The notes: a model not told the origin generated them from the letters alone. A stretch of 64,000 bases of DNA from Burkholderiales bacterium (GCA_016223165.1 JACRPO010000007.1:802843-866842), one strand, 5' to 3'. Counted from the stretch's first letter, positions 41,031 to 51,695 are shown. Made by a program: numbers and translations.

Positions 41031-41786
41031 TCATCTCGCCGCGTCAGCCTCCGCCTCGGCGAAGCCGAGCACGACGCGGCGCGTCATCGCGCTCTTCTTC
41101 TCGATCTTCGTCACCACCACGGCCCCCACGTCGCGCGTGTTGGCCACATGCGTGCCGCCGCAGGGCTGCAGGTCCACGCCCTCGATCTCGAGCACGCGCA
41201 CGCGGCCCAGACCGCGCGGGGGCTGCACGCTCATGCTGCGCACGAGCCCGGGGTTGGCGTCGAGCTCGTCCTCGCCGATCCAGCGGTGGCGCACCGGGTG
41301 CGCCTCGGCCACCAGGCGCGCGATGCCCGCCGTCAACGCCTCCTTGTCGAGCGGCTCGTTCATGTGAAAGTCCAGCCGCGCATAGCCGGCGGTGATCGAG
41401 CAGCCGTTCACCGCGTGCGGCACGAGCGCGCACAGCAGGTGCGTCGCGGTGTGGAAGCGCATGTGCGCGCGGCGCCGCGCGGCATCGGCGATGCCCGTGA
41501 CCACCGCGCCCGGCACGAAGCGGGCACGCAGTGCCGCATCGGCGTGGGCGTCGCCTGCCACCGGCACATGAGCGATGGCGCCGGCGCGCTCCGGGTGCTT
41601 GCGCGTGTCGGCGATCGCGAGCACGGTGCCGTCGCCGAGCACGAGGCGGCCGGCATCACCGGCCTGGCCGCCGCCGAGCGGATAGAAGACCGTGCGGTCG
41701 AGCTCGATGCCCGCCGCGTCGACGGCGACGATGCGCGCCGTGCACTCGAGCAGGGTCGCGTCCTCTCGAAAGAGCTCTTCGGTCAT
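41031..41786 (-). CDS. alaX: Free-standing alanyl-tRNA editing protein AlaX
   Basis: 251-residue homologue of the AlaRS editing domain, which clears Ser or Gly wrongly attached to tRNA-Ala. Zinc-binding motifs are visible: HTATH and CGGTHVANT. The glycine-rich FYPLGGGQAGDAG near residue 35 marks a two-domain AlaX. Its ATG overlaps the stop of the VOC gene by four bases (ATGA), so it is the last gene of the lysE-to-alaX operon. Confidence 0.9.
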   Translation of the reverse strand: MTEELFREDATLLECTARIVAVDAAGIELDRTVFYPLGGGQAGDAGRLVLGDGTVLAIADTRKHPERAGAIAHVPVAGDAHADAALRARFVPGAVVTGIADAARRRAHMRFHTATHLLCALVPHAVNGCSITAGYARLDFHMNEPLDKEALTAGIARLVAEAHPVRHRWIGEDELDANPGLVRSMSVQPPRGLGRVRVLEIEGVDLQPCGGTHVANTRDVGAVVVTKIEKKSAMTRRVVLGFAEAEADAAR

Positions 41787-42568
41787 GCACTCTCCAGGGT
41801 CACCGGGCCGCGTGGCGTGTCGAGGCCGACGCGCAAGGCGCCCAGCGACTGTGCCGGCGGCGCCGACTGTGCCACGAAGCGCACGCCCGAGAGGCCGAGC
41901 GCGGCGACGGCGCGCGGCGGCACGCCGGCGATCGAGACTTCGCGCAGCCGCACCGCCGAGGGCGGCATCGCGAGCGTCGGATGAACGCCCGGCCCTGCAG
42001 GTGATGCCGGCCACTCGATGAGCGTCGGCAGCGCGCCGCCGCACAGCAGGCGGCCGTCGCCGCGCACGGCGATGCGCCACTGCAGCAGCCCGGCGGGCGT
42101 CTGGCGCGAAGCCGCGAGCGCAACGCCGGCATCGAGGCCGGCGGCGGCGAGCGCGGCGAGATGCGCGTCGATCGCCGTCGTGCGCGCGGCGACGTGCCAC
42201 AGCTGCGGCCCGGCCTCGGCCAGGCGCCGCCGCGACAGCTCTTCGTCGAGCCCGAACCAGCGCGGCCGCGGTGGCGCAGGCGCGTCGGGGTCGACGGCGA
42301 TGATCTCCAGGTAGGCCCGCGGGAAGGCCGCGCTCTCGATCTTCAGCAGGCGGTTGTGCGTGCCGAAGAGCGCGTGCTTGCCACCGGGGCCCGGCGCCAC
42401 GCCCAGCGTCGCCTCGCACCAGGCGACGCCCTGCTCGAGCGTCGCGGCGGCAATCACCACGTGGTCGATGGCCGCCACCGGTGGCGCGCTCGGTGCGTCC
42501 GCAGCGCCCGGCATGTCTGGCGCGTTCGGCGCGTTCGGCGCGTTCGGCGCGTTCGGCACGTTCGGCAT
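41783..42568 (-). CDS. VOC/glyoxalase-like protein with NAP repeats
   Basis: 261 residues. After an N-terminal run of Asn-Ala-Pro repeats, encoded by five 9-bp units, come glyoxalase-like domains of the Glyoxalase_3 kind: AIDHVVIAAATLEQGVAWCEATLG, GGKHALFGTHNRLLKIE and AYLEIIAVDPDAP. The reaction is unknown; the family includes metal-dependent lyases and isomerases, but also non-metal relatives. The start at 42568 is eight bases after the phzF stop. A later in-frame ATG (MPGAADAPS) would remove the repeats. Confidence 0.78.
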   Translation of the reverse strand: MPNVPNAPNAPNAPNAPDMPGAADAPSAPPVAAIDHVVIAAATLEQGVAWCEATLGVAPGPGGKHALFGTHNRLLKIESAAFPRAYLEIIAVDPDAPAPPRPRWFGLDEELSRRRLAEAGPQLWHVAARTTAIDAHLAALAAAGLDAGVALAASRQTPAGLLQWRIAVRGDGRLLCGGALPTLIEWPASPAGPGVHPTLAMPPSAVRLREVSIAGVPPRAVAALGLSGVRFVAQSAPPAQSLGALRVGLDTPRGPVTLESA

Positions 42569-42576
42569 GTCCGCCG

Positions 42577-43428
42577 TCAAAGACTCAATTCCCCTTGCAC
42601 GCAGCGGACGACATCGCCGCCGACCCAGATGTCTTCGCCTTCGCGACGCAGGAAGACGCGGCCGGCGCGCCGCAGCGCCGCGCCCTGCGCCGCGACGTAC
42701 GCGTCGCGTGCGACGCCGGTGCGCATCAGCCATTGCGCGACGCTGGCGTTGAGGCTGCCCGTCACCGGGTCCTCGTACATGCCGCCGCCGATGAAGGCGC
42801 GTAGCTCGAAGGCCGGTTCGGCGCCCGCCGCATGCGGGCCGACGACGCCGAGCTTGAGATCGCCGAGCGCCGGCCAGTCGGGGTGCAGCGCCAGGACGCG
42901 CTCGGCGCTGTCGAGCAGCACGCCGGCCCAGCCGGGACCGTTGTCGACCCACTGATGGGCGCGCACGGCGCCAGCGGGCAGCCGCAGGGCGCGCACGATG
43001 CGCTCGAGCACCTGCTCCTCGAGCGGCCCGCTGCGCCGCGTCGGCGGTGCCGCGAAAGCCAGGCGCGAAGCGTGTCCCGCGTCGCGGCGCACGCGCACGA
43101 GGCCGACACCGCATTGCTGCACGACCACGCCAGGGTCCGCAGCCGCACGTGGCCGCCCGCCCGCGGCCAGCCAGGCCCAGCAGGTGCCGAGCGTCGGGTG
43201 GCCGGCGAAGGGCAGCTCGCCGCCGGGCGTGAAGATGCGCACGCGGTAATCGGCCGCGGGGTCGGTGGGCGACAGCAGGAAGGTCGTCTCCGAGAGATTG
43301 GTCCAGCGCGCGAACGCCGCCATCGTCTCCTCCGAGAGGCCGTCGGCGCCGTGCACGACGGCGAGCGGGTTGCCCTTCAGCGGCACGGCGCTGAAGACGT
43401 CGACCTGGTCGAACGGGTGCAGGCTCAT
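42577..43428 (-). CDS. PhzF-family isomerase/epimerase
   Basis: 283 residues of the PhzF/diaminopimelate-epimerase fold: FDQVDVFSAVPLKGNPLAVVHGADGL with the conserved GNP, LSETTFLLSPT with the likely catalytic Glu, FTPGGELPFAGHPTLGTCW, and GGGMYEDPVTGSLNASVAQWL. Members isomerise small acids or amino-acid-like compounds; no phenazine genes are nearby, so the substrate is open. Its ATG overlaps the aminotransferase stop by four bases. Confidence 0.88.
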   Translation of the reverse strand: MSLHPFDQVDVFSAVPLKGNPLAVVHGADGLSEETMAAFARWTNLSETTFLLSPTDPAADYRVRIFTPGGELPFAGHPTLGTCWAWLAAGGRPRAAADPGVVVQQCGVGLVRVRRDAGHASRLAFAAPPTRRSGPLEEQVLERIVRALRLPAGAVRAHQWVDNGPGWAGVLLDSAERVLALHPDWPALGDLKLGVVGPHAAGAEPAFELRAFIGGGMYEDPVTGSLNASVAQWLMRTGVARDAYVAAQGAALRRAGRVFLRREGEDIWVGGDVVRCVQGELSL

Positions 43429-44606
43429 TTCTGCAAGGCCTCCTCGATGACAGCGGCGAGCGCGCGCACGCCTTCCTCGATCTTCGCCGGCGGCACGGTG
43501 ACGAACGAGAGCCGCAGCGTATGCGCGTGTGAACCGGAAGTGAAGAAGGGCGCGCCGGGCACGTAGGCCACGCCGCGCTCGACCGCCTTCGGCAGCAGCG
43601 CCGTGGCGTCGAGCGAGCTCGGCAGCTCGACCCAGAAGAACATGCCGCCCTCGGGCGCGTTGAAGCGGCAGCCTGCCGGCAGGTGCGCCTGCAGCGCCGC
43701 GCGCATAGCGTCGCGCTGCGCCCGGTAGCGGGCGCGGATGGTCGGCACGTGCTCGCGCAGGAAGCCGTTCTTGATGACCTCGTACACCACACGCTGGTTG
43801 AAGCCCGGCGTGTGCAGGTCGGCCGCCTGCTTGGCCTGCAGCATCTTCGGGAACAGTTGCTTGGGCGGCACGACGTAGCCCAGGCGCAGGCCAGGCGCCA
43901 GCACCTTCGAGAACGAGCCGAGGTAGATGGCCCCGTCCCCGAGGCGCGCGGCCAGCGGCGGCGGCGGCGGCGCATCGAACCAGAGGTCGCCGTAGGGGTT
44001 GTCTTCGACGACCGGCAGGCCGATCGACTGTGCCGCCGCAGCCAGCGCATCGCGCCGCGCCGCGCTCAGGCAGCGGCCGCTCGGGTTCTGGAAATTCGGC
44101 AGCAGGTACATGAAGCGCGCCCCGCGCGCCGAGGCGAGCGCCGCCGGGTCGGGGCCTTCGGCGTCGCCCTCGACGGCCACGAACTCCGGCTCGAACGGCG
44201 CGAAGGCCTGCAGCGCGCCAAGGTAGGTGGGCGACTCGACCGCGACCGCACTGCCCGGGTCGATGAGCACCTTGCCGACGAGGTCCAGGCCCTGCTGCGA
44301 ACCGGTGGTGATGAGCACCTGCGCGGCCTCGACCGCGAGGCCCATGCCGCACAGCTCGGCGGCGACCCACTCGCGCAGCGGGCCGTAGCCCTCGCTGGCC
44401 GCGTATTGCAGCGCCTCGCGCGGCTGTTCGCGCAGCACGCGTTCGGTGGCCTCGCGCATCGCCTGCACCGGGAAGGTGTCGGCCGAAGGCAGCCCTCCGG
44501 CAAGCGAGATGATGCCCGGCCGTTCGCTCAGCTTGAGGATCTCGCGGATCGTCGAAGGGTTCAACCGCGCAGCGCGGCGGGCCATCTGCCAGTGTGTGGT
44601 GCTCAT
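43425..44606 (-). CDS. PLP-dependent aminotransferase (LysN/aminoadipate type)
   Basis: 393-residue fold-type I aminotransferase of the group that includes 2-aminoadipate and aromatic aminotransferases (PGIISLAGGLPSADTFP, LQYAASEGYGPLREWVA, LPNFQNPSGRCLS). The PLP lysine lies in GSFSKVLAPGLRLGYV. Its start overlaps the stop of the DMT exporter by four bases. It probably acts on the same amino acid as the rest of the operon. Confidence 0.9.
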   Translation of the reverse strand: MSTTHWQMARRAARLNPSTIREILKLSERPGIISLAGGLPSADTFPVQAMREATERVLREQPREALQYAASEGYGPLREWVAAELCGMGLAVEAAQVLITTGSQQGLDLVGKVLIDPGSAVAVESPTYLGALQAFAPFEPEFVAVEGDAEGPDPAALASARGARFMYLLPNFQNPSGRCLSAARRDALAAAAQSIGLPVVEDNPYGDLWFDAPPPPPLAARLGDGAIYLGSFSKVLAPGLRLGYVVPPKQLFPKMLQAKQAADLHTPGFNQRVVYEVIKNGFLREHVPTIRARYRAQRDAMRAALQAHLPAGCRFNAPEGGMFFWVELPSSLDATALLPKAVERGVAYVPGAPFFTSGSHAHTLRLSFVTVPPAKIEEGVRALAAVIEEALQK

Positions 44607-45652
44607 GGGTGTGTCGGGTGTGTCCTGCCGGGCTCTTTGCTGTCGGGCTCGTGCTTCGTCACCGGCGCCGCCGGCATCACCGGCGTCACAGGCATGCGCT
44701 TGCCGATGAAGACCACGGCCACCACGGCGAGCGCGAAGCCCACCGTCAGCGGCTCGAGCCGCTCGCCGAGGATGGGCACGGCGGCCAGCAGCGCGAGGAA
44801 GGGCTGCGCCAGCTGAGTCTGGCTGACGCGCAGCACGCCGCCCTGCGCAAGGCCGCGGTACCAGGCGAAGAAGCCGAGCCACATCGAGAACAGCGTGACA
44901 TAGGCGAAGCCGGCCCAGGCGGCGGGCGCTGCCGGGGCTTCGGGCCAGGTGAGCAGCATCGCCGGCAGCGTGAGCGGCAGCGAGATCACGAGCACCCAGC
45001 AGATCGTCTGCTCGGCCGGCAGGTGCATCGAGACGCGCGCGCCGGCCACATAGCCGACGGCCGCACTCGCCACCGCGAGCGCCAGCCAGGCATCGGCCAC
45101 CACGAGCCGCCCGCCGCCAGAGATGAAGGCGAAAGCGATGACCAGGCCGCAGCCGGCCAGCGCGCAAACCCAGAACCCGAGCGAGGCGCGCTGGCGCAGC
45201 GCGAGCGCGGCGCCGACGGCCGTGCCGAGCGGAAGGACGCCGGTCACCACCGACGCGTGCATGGCCGGCACCTCGCGCAGTGCCATGGCCAGGCCGAGCG
45301 GAAAGCCAACCACCGTGCCGGCCGCCGAGAGGGCGAGCAGCGGCCACAGCCGGCGCGCCGGCCACGGTGACCGCCCGCCGGCGGCGAGCCAGAGATAGGC
45401 CAGGCTCAGCAGCCCGGCAAAGGCGGCTCGGCCGGCGGTGACGAAGGCCGGCGGCAGCTGCGGCGCCGCCTGGTCGCCGACGGCCAGGCGGGTCATCGGC
45501 ATCGTCAGCGCGAAGATCAACACGCCGAGCGCGCCCCAGGCGAAGCCGCGCGCGACACGCCGCGCGTCGGCATGCGCGCCGACATGCGCATCGGCAGGCG
45601 CGTCGGCACGCGCGAGGGCTGCCGGCGTCGCCGCGGCCACGACACGGCTCAT
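44603..45652 (-). CDS. DMT/EamA-family exporter
   Basis: 349-residue inner-membrane protein with about ten hydrophobic helices in two EamA halves (FAWGALGVLIFALTMPMTRLA; YVTLFSMWLGFFAWYRGLAQGG, then LAQPFLALLAAVPILGERL). EamA proteins export amino acids or related metabolites. The N-terminus is His/Ala-rich and the C-terminus hydrophilic. It overlaps lysE and the aminotransferase gene by four bases on both sides. Confidence 0.9.
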   Translation of the reverse strand: MSRVVAAATPAALARADAPADAHVGAHADARRVARGFAWGALGVLIFALTMPMTRLAVGDQAAPQLPPAFVTAGRAAFAGLLSLAYLWLAAGGRSPWPARRLWPLLALSAAGTVVGFPLGLAMALREVPAMHASVVTGVLPLGTAVGAALALRQRASLGFWVCALAGCGLVIAFAFISGGGRLVVADAWLALAVASAAVGYVAGARVSMHLPAEQTICWVLVISLPLTLPAMLLTWPEAPAAPAAWAGFAYVTLFSMWLGFFAWYRGLAQGGVLRVSQTQLAQPFLALLAAVPILGERLEPLTVGFALAVVAVVFIGKRMPVTPVMPAAPVTKHEPDSKEPGRTHPTHP

Positions 45653-46248
45653 GCGCGCGCCATCCACAGCGCCGTGCCCGCCAGCAGCAGGGCGAGCCCG
45701 CGGTTGAAGGCGAGCAGCCGCCGCCCCTGCGCCAGCCAGCGCCGCAGTGCCGCGCCCACCCAGGCATAGGTGAAGTTGCTCGCGAGCGCGAACACCATCA
45801 GCACCGGCAGCACCTGCAGCAGCCGCCACTCGGGCGCGTCGCCGCGGTTGATCCAGCCGACGCTCACCACGAGGGCCAGGATCCAGGCCTTGATGTTGAC
45901 GAACTGGAGCAGCACGCCATGGCCGAAGCCGACGTCGAAGCGCTCGGGGTCGTCGGCGGCGAGCGCGGCCGACTCGGCCAGCCGCCAGGCCAGCCACAAC
46001 ATGTAGCCGACGCCCGCCCACTTGACGAAGCCCCGCAGCACCGGCGCCGCGTTCAGCAGCGCGCCCAGGCCGAGCGCGCAGGCGACGACGACGACCCCCC
46101 AACCCACGGGCACGCCGAGCACGAAGCGCATCGAGTGGCGCAGGCCACGATTGGCCGCCAAGGCCGCCGCCAGCGTGGTGTTGGGGCCCGGCGTGAAGCT
46201 CATCGCCGTGGCAACGAACAGCAGCGCGGCCCATTCGGAGCCCGTCAT
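45649..46248 (-). CDS. LysE/RhtB-family amino-acid exporter
   Basis: 199 residues, about six helices, with the family signature FTPGPNTTLAAALAANRGLRHSMRFVLGV at the start and FVNIKAWILALVVS in the middle. It exports an amino acid such as lysine, threonine or homoserine type; the substrate is unknown. It is the first gene of the leftward operon and is divergent from the MocR regulator across 74 bases. Confidence 0.92.
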   Translation of the reverse strand: MTGSEWAALLFVATAMSFTPGPNTTLAAALAANRGLRHSMRFVLGVPVGWGVVVVACALGLGALLNAAPVLRGFVKWAGVGYMLWLAWRLAESAALAADDPERFDVGFGHGVLLQFVNIKAWILALVVSVGWINRGDAPEWRLLQVLPVLMVFALASNFTYAWVGAALRRWLAQGRRLLAFNRGLALLLAGTALWMARA

Positions 46249-46298
46249 GCGCTCAGTCTAGCGGCCACGGGCGACACAGGAGCAATACACTCCCACCG

Positions 46299-46319
46299 AC
46301 AGTTCCAGCATCTGTACTG
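46299..46319. promoter_or_regulatory. Possible MocR operator in the lysE-regulator gap
   Basis: ACAG-TTCCAGCAT-CTGT followed by ACTG forms short inverted and repeated half-sites in the 74-base divergent gap. MocR-type regulators usually bind such repeats between their own gene and the target operon. The match is short. Confidence 0.3.
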
Positions 46320-46322
46320 CCC

Positions 46323-47840
46323 ATGTCGACGACACAGATCGAAGCCGGCCTGGCTCGTGCCGGCCGCGCCACGCTGAGCGAGCAGCTGGCCGAGCGCTTT
46401 GCCGAGCGCATCCGCCAGCGCCTGCTGAGTCCCGGCACGCGCCTGCCTTCCGTACGTGCTTGCGCGGCGCGCCACGGCGTGAGCCCGAGCACCGTGGTCG
46501 GCGCCTACGACCTGCTGCAGGCGCAGGGGCTCGTGCAGGCACGGCCGCAGCGCGGCTTCTTCGTGCGCGAGGCGGCGACACCGGCGCGTCCGGCCGCCGC
46601 GCTGGGCGCCGCCACCGCAAGCCCGGCGCCTGCGGCCGGGGCCGCTTCGGCCACCGCGCCCGCGGCGGCGAAAGGGATGGCGCCCGTGCCGGCCGAGGCT
46701 GCCGCCCCGCCGCCGCGCCCCGTGGACGCCACTGCGCTCATCCGCGGCATGTTCCGCCCGCGCCGCGGCGCGCCGCCGGCGCCGGCGCAAGGCACGCTGC
46801 CCGAGGCCTGGCTCGATGCCGGCCTGCTGCAGCGCGCGCTGCGCCGCGTCACGGCCGGTGCCGGCGCGCAGGGCTGGCTCTCGTACGGCGACCCGGCCGG
46901 CGACCCGCGCCTGCGCCGCGCGCTCGTGCAGCGGCTGGCCGACATCGGCGTGCCCGCCACCGTCGAGCAGATCGTGACCACGGTGGGCGCGACGCACGCC
47001 CTCGACCTCGTCGCGCGCACGCTGCTGCAGCCCGGCGATGCCGTGCTCGTCGACGAGCCGGGCTGGGCGGTCGAGTACGCGCGCCTCACGCGCATGGGCC
47101 TCAACCTGCTGCCGGTGCCGCGCGGCCCCGAAGGACCCGACCTCGCGGTGCTGCAGGCGCTGGCCGAGGCGCACCGGCCTCGCCTGTACGTCACCGTGTC
47201 GGTGCTGCACAACCCCACCGGCGCCTCGCTGGCGCCGGCGCACGCACACCGCCTGCTGCGCCTGGCCGAGGCGCTGGACTTCATGCTCGTCGAGGACGAC
47301 ACCTACGCCTGGCTGGCGCCGGCACACGCGACGCGCGTCGCCCAGCTCGACGCGCTGCAGCGCACGATCTACGTCTCGGGCTTCTCGAAGATCCTCGTGC
47401 CGCAGTGGCGCGTCGGCTATGTCGCCGCCGCCCCGGCCATGGCCGAGCGGCTGATCGACACCAAGATGCTGGGCACGCTCACGACGCCGGCGCCACTCGA
47501 GCAGGCGGTGGCCTGGTGCCTCGAGCAGGGTGCGCTGCGCCGCCACGCCGAGCGCGTCACCGCGCTGCTGGCGGCGGCGCGCTCGCGCACCGTGCGGCTG
47601 GCGCGCGAGGCCGGCTGCCGCTTCGCCGCGCCGCCCGAGGGGCTGTTCGGCTGGCTCGACGTGGGTGCCGACACCGAACACCTGGCCCACCTGCTGCTGG
47701 ACGAAGGCTGGCTGACGGCGCCGGGCAGCCTTTTCCACGCCACGCCGCGACCGACGACGCTGATGCGGGTGAACTTCGCCACCGCGCAGGACGCCCGCTT
47801 CTGGCACAGGCTGCAGGCCCTCCGGGAGGAGGGTTCCTGA
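46323..47840 (+). CDS. MocR-type (GntR-HTH plus aminotransferase) transcription regulator
   Basis: 505 residues. A winged-helix GntR domain (LSEQLAERFAERIRQRLLSPGTRLPSVRACAARHGVSPSTVVGAYDLLQAQGLV, residues 18-70) is joined by a Pro/Ala-rich linker of about 70 residues to an aminotransferase-like domain with the PLP site GFSKILVPQWRVGYV. Regulators of this kind sense PLP or an amino-acid adduct. It is divergent from the lysE-DMT-aminotransferase operon and is therefore its likely regulator. Confidence 0.9.
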   Translation: MSTTQIEAGLARAGRATLSEQLAERFAERIRQRLLSPGTRLPSVRACAARHGVSPSTVVGAYDLLQAQGLVQARPQRGFFVREAATPARPAAALGAATASPAPAAGAASATAPAAAKGMAPVPAEAAAPPPRPVDATALIRGMFRPRRGAPPAPAQGTLPEAWLDAGLLQRALRRVTAGAGAQGWLSYGDPAGDPRLRRALVQRLADIGVPATVEQIVTTVGATHALDLVARTLLQPGDAVLVDEPGWAVEYARLTRMGLNLLPVPRGPEGPDLAVLQALAEAHRPRLYVTVSVLHNPTGASLAPAHAHRLLRLAEALDFMLVEDDTYAWLAPAHATRVAQLDALQRTIYVSGFSKILVPQWRVGYVAAAPAMAERLIDTKMLGTLTTPAPLEQAVAWCLEQGALRRHAERVTALLAAARSRTVRLAREAGCRFAAPPEGLFGWLDVGADTEHLAHLLLDEGWLTAPGSLFHATPRPTTLMRVNFATAQDARFWHRLQALREEGS

Positions 47841-47996
47841 ACATTTCGACACAATTGAAACAGCTCTGCCGACCGTGAACTCTGCACGGCAGCTTCCAAT
47901 TCCCCTCGCACGGTCGCCCGCAAGAAAAGAGCGAGCCGGGCGCAGTGCGAGTAGAGGGAGCAGAGGAGTAGAGGGAGTAGAGGGCGGGACGCAGAC

Positions 47997-48743
47997 ATGC
48001 CTTTCCAATCCACGCAGCCGGCCTCCGGGGTCGGCACACCGCGGTCGGCCGAGTTCATGGCCGGCCGGGCGAGCGAGGAGACCCTCGACTCGGTCGCCGG
48101 CGCGACGCGGCTGAGCTCGCTGTCGCCCTCCCTGATGGCCGACCTGCAGCGCTTCGGCAGCGAGACGGGCAGCGGTGCGCTCGACATGCTGGCGATGCTG
48201 GCCGCTTCGGTGCGGCACGGCCGCTCGCTGCGTGCCACGGTGCTCGTCGATCAGCACCAGGTGCCGCTCACCCTCTTCCCCACGGCACGCGTGGCGCACT
48301 CGCCGCTGCCGATGATCTCGCTGCTGTCGGGACGCGTGCAGGACTGGCGGCTGCTGCAGGTGGCGCCAGCGCAGATGAAGGCGCCGGGCGCGGCCGAGCT
48401 GCAATCGCTGGTGCACAACTACACGCCGCTGCCGCTGCTGCTGTGGGCCGTGGCGCAGCGCGGCTCGCGCGATTCGCTGCTGCCGGAGATCGCCGGCACG
48501 GCGGCCTACCGCGTCACGCCGTCGGCGGACCTGCGCCTGCTCGACCTCACGGGCACCGTGCTGGCCGCGGTGGAGCGGCTGCGGCGCAGCACGACCAACC
48601 TGCGCGACATCGCCGCCTGGCCCGGCTTCGACCGCGTGCGCGCGCAGCGGCTGCTGAACGGGCTGTACCTGCAGGCGGCCCTGCTCGTCAGCCGCACGCA
48701 CCCGGCGGCGACGAACGACGGCTGGGCGCACGCGCACCACTGA
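47997..48743 (+). CDS. Hypothetical protein with a possible C-terminal winged-helix
   Basis: 248 residues; I do not recognise the family. The first 45 residues are disordered. A middle region (ALDMLAMLAASVRHGRSLRATVLVDQHQVPLTLFPTARVAHSPL) looks like an alpha/beta domain. The end (LRDIAAWPGFDRVRAQRLLNGLYLQAALLVSRTHPAA) resembles a small helix-turn-helix. No signal peptide or membrane helix is seen. The 156-base leader is purine-rich, with GAGTAGAGG-type repeats just before the start. It converges with uup. Confidence 0.7.
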   Translation: MPFQSTQPASGVGTPRSAEFMAGRASEETLDSVAGATRLSSLSPSLMADLQRFGSETGSGALDMLAMLAASVRHGRSLRATVLVDQHQVPLTLFPTARVAHSPLPMISLLSGRVQDWRLLQVAPAQMKAPGAAELQSLVHNYTPLPLLLWAVAQRGSRDSLLPEIAGTAAYRVTPSADLRLLDLTGTVLAAVERLRRSTTNLRDIAAWPGFDRVRAQRLLNGLYLQAALLVSRTHPAATNDGWAHAHH

Positions 48744-48810
48744 ACGCACCACCGAACTGAACACACCGGCGCCGGCCCCACCGGCTGCTGTCCCCACACC
48801 CTGCCGCGGT

Positions 48811-50787
<1,977 letters not shown>

Positions 50788-50793
50788 CGGCGC

Positions 50794-50954
50794 AGAGCCT
50801 GTGAATGAATCAGCCGCGCCCGAGCGACGCGCCAGAAGGCGTCGGATCTAGGCGCAAAGCGCAGCCATATCCGGTGATATGGCGAGCATTTGCAACGACG
50901 GGCCGGCGCCTTCTGGCGTGGCGAGCGGGTGTGGATGATTCGTTCACAGGCTCT
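50794..50954. repeat. 161-bp imperfect palindrome, copy 2
   Basis: Same length and structure as copy 1 at 35024-35184, with about seven substitutions. In the outer stem GAGTCA has become GAATCA, and the opposite arm has changed from TGACTC to TGATTC, so pairing is kept. It sits between uup and the outer-membrane barrel gene, filling the whole upstream gap of uup. Any uup promoter must lie within or beyond it. Confidence 0.9.
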
Positions 50955-50963
50955 TCAGTATTC

Positions 50964-51590
50964 TCAGAACGACCAGCGCAGCCCGGCGGTGACCATGCTC
51001 CCCACCGTGGTGCCGGTGTTGCGGCCCTCGCCGGTGATGGCGTCCCAGCCCACTTCGAGCGCCGCACGCGGGCCGAGGTGCAGCAGGAAGGCGAGGCCGA
51101 CGCCGGCGGTGAAGATGTGCTGCGCCGCGATGTCGTCGCTGCGCGAATGCCGCACGTCGGCCACTCCGGCGCGCAGCAGCCCTTCGCTGGCCGGGCCGAA
51201 AGGGATCGAGAACACGATGTTGACGCCCAGCGCCTGCATGCGCAGCGAGTCGCGCGGCGTGCGGCCGTTGTCGATGCGGGCGCGGCCGTAGTCGGTCCAG
51301 GTGCCCTCGACGCCGATGCGGCCGAAGCGGTAGCCCAGCCCCACCTTGCCCGCGCCGGCGCGGCCGTAGTCGCAGTCGTCGTAGTAGTAGTAGTCGCTGC
51401 GGCAGTCGAGCTCGTACTGGCTGCCGCCGGCCGCGAACAGCAGATAAGGCCCCGGGCGCTCCGAGTACCAGGTGGAGGGGTCCTGCGCCGCGGCGGCGCC
51501 GGCCGACAGGGCCATCGCCAGGCTGACCGCGCCACACAGGAGCGCTTGCCGAAGGCCAGCCGGCGGCCGTTGCGGAAGGTGTTGCGACAT
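50964..51590 (-). CDS. Outer-membrane beta-barrel protein
   Basis: 208 residues from the ATG at 51590 (MSQHLPQRPPAG). Signal peptide ending AGAAAAQDPS, then alternating strands and a C-terminal Phe (MVTAGLRWSF) that fits the BAM insertion signal. A Tyr/Asp-rich loop (DCRSDYYYYDDCDYG) contains three cysteines. It resembles small OmpA/acyloxyacyl-hydrolase-like barrels, but I cannot assign a function. Confidence 0.75.
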   Translation of the reverse strand: MSQHLPQRPPAGLRQALLCGAVSLAMALSAGAAAAQDPSTWYSERPGPYLLFAAGGSQYELDCRSDYYYYDDCDYGRAGAGKVGLGYRFGRIGVEGTWTDYGRARIDNGRTPRDSLRMQALGVNIVFSIPFGPASEGLLRAGVADVRHSRSDDIAAQHIFTAGVGLAFLLHLGPRAALEVGWDAITGEGRNTGTTVGSMVTAGLRWSF

Positions 51591-51695
51591 GGATGAATGC
51601 CTCGCTCGTGAGGGCAGGCACGCTAGCACAGCGATGCCGGCGCTTCGCTGCGCCCTCTCGACGCCGGCCCGAGCGCGCTGCCGCCCGCGCGAAAC

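Noticed and set aside
40889-41395. ORF with a 10-residue repeat (MNGPLRRAVLL) read as a repeat protein
   Set aside because: It arises because the 30-bp terminator repeat is a multiple of three, then runs antisense through alaX. There is no ribosome site.
42577-43428. Phenazine biosynthesis because of phzF
   Set aside because: PhzF-family isomerases are widespread outside phenazine producers, and no other phz gene is present.
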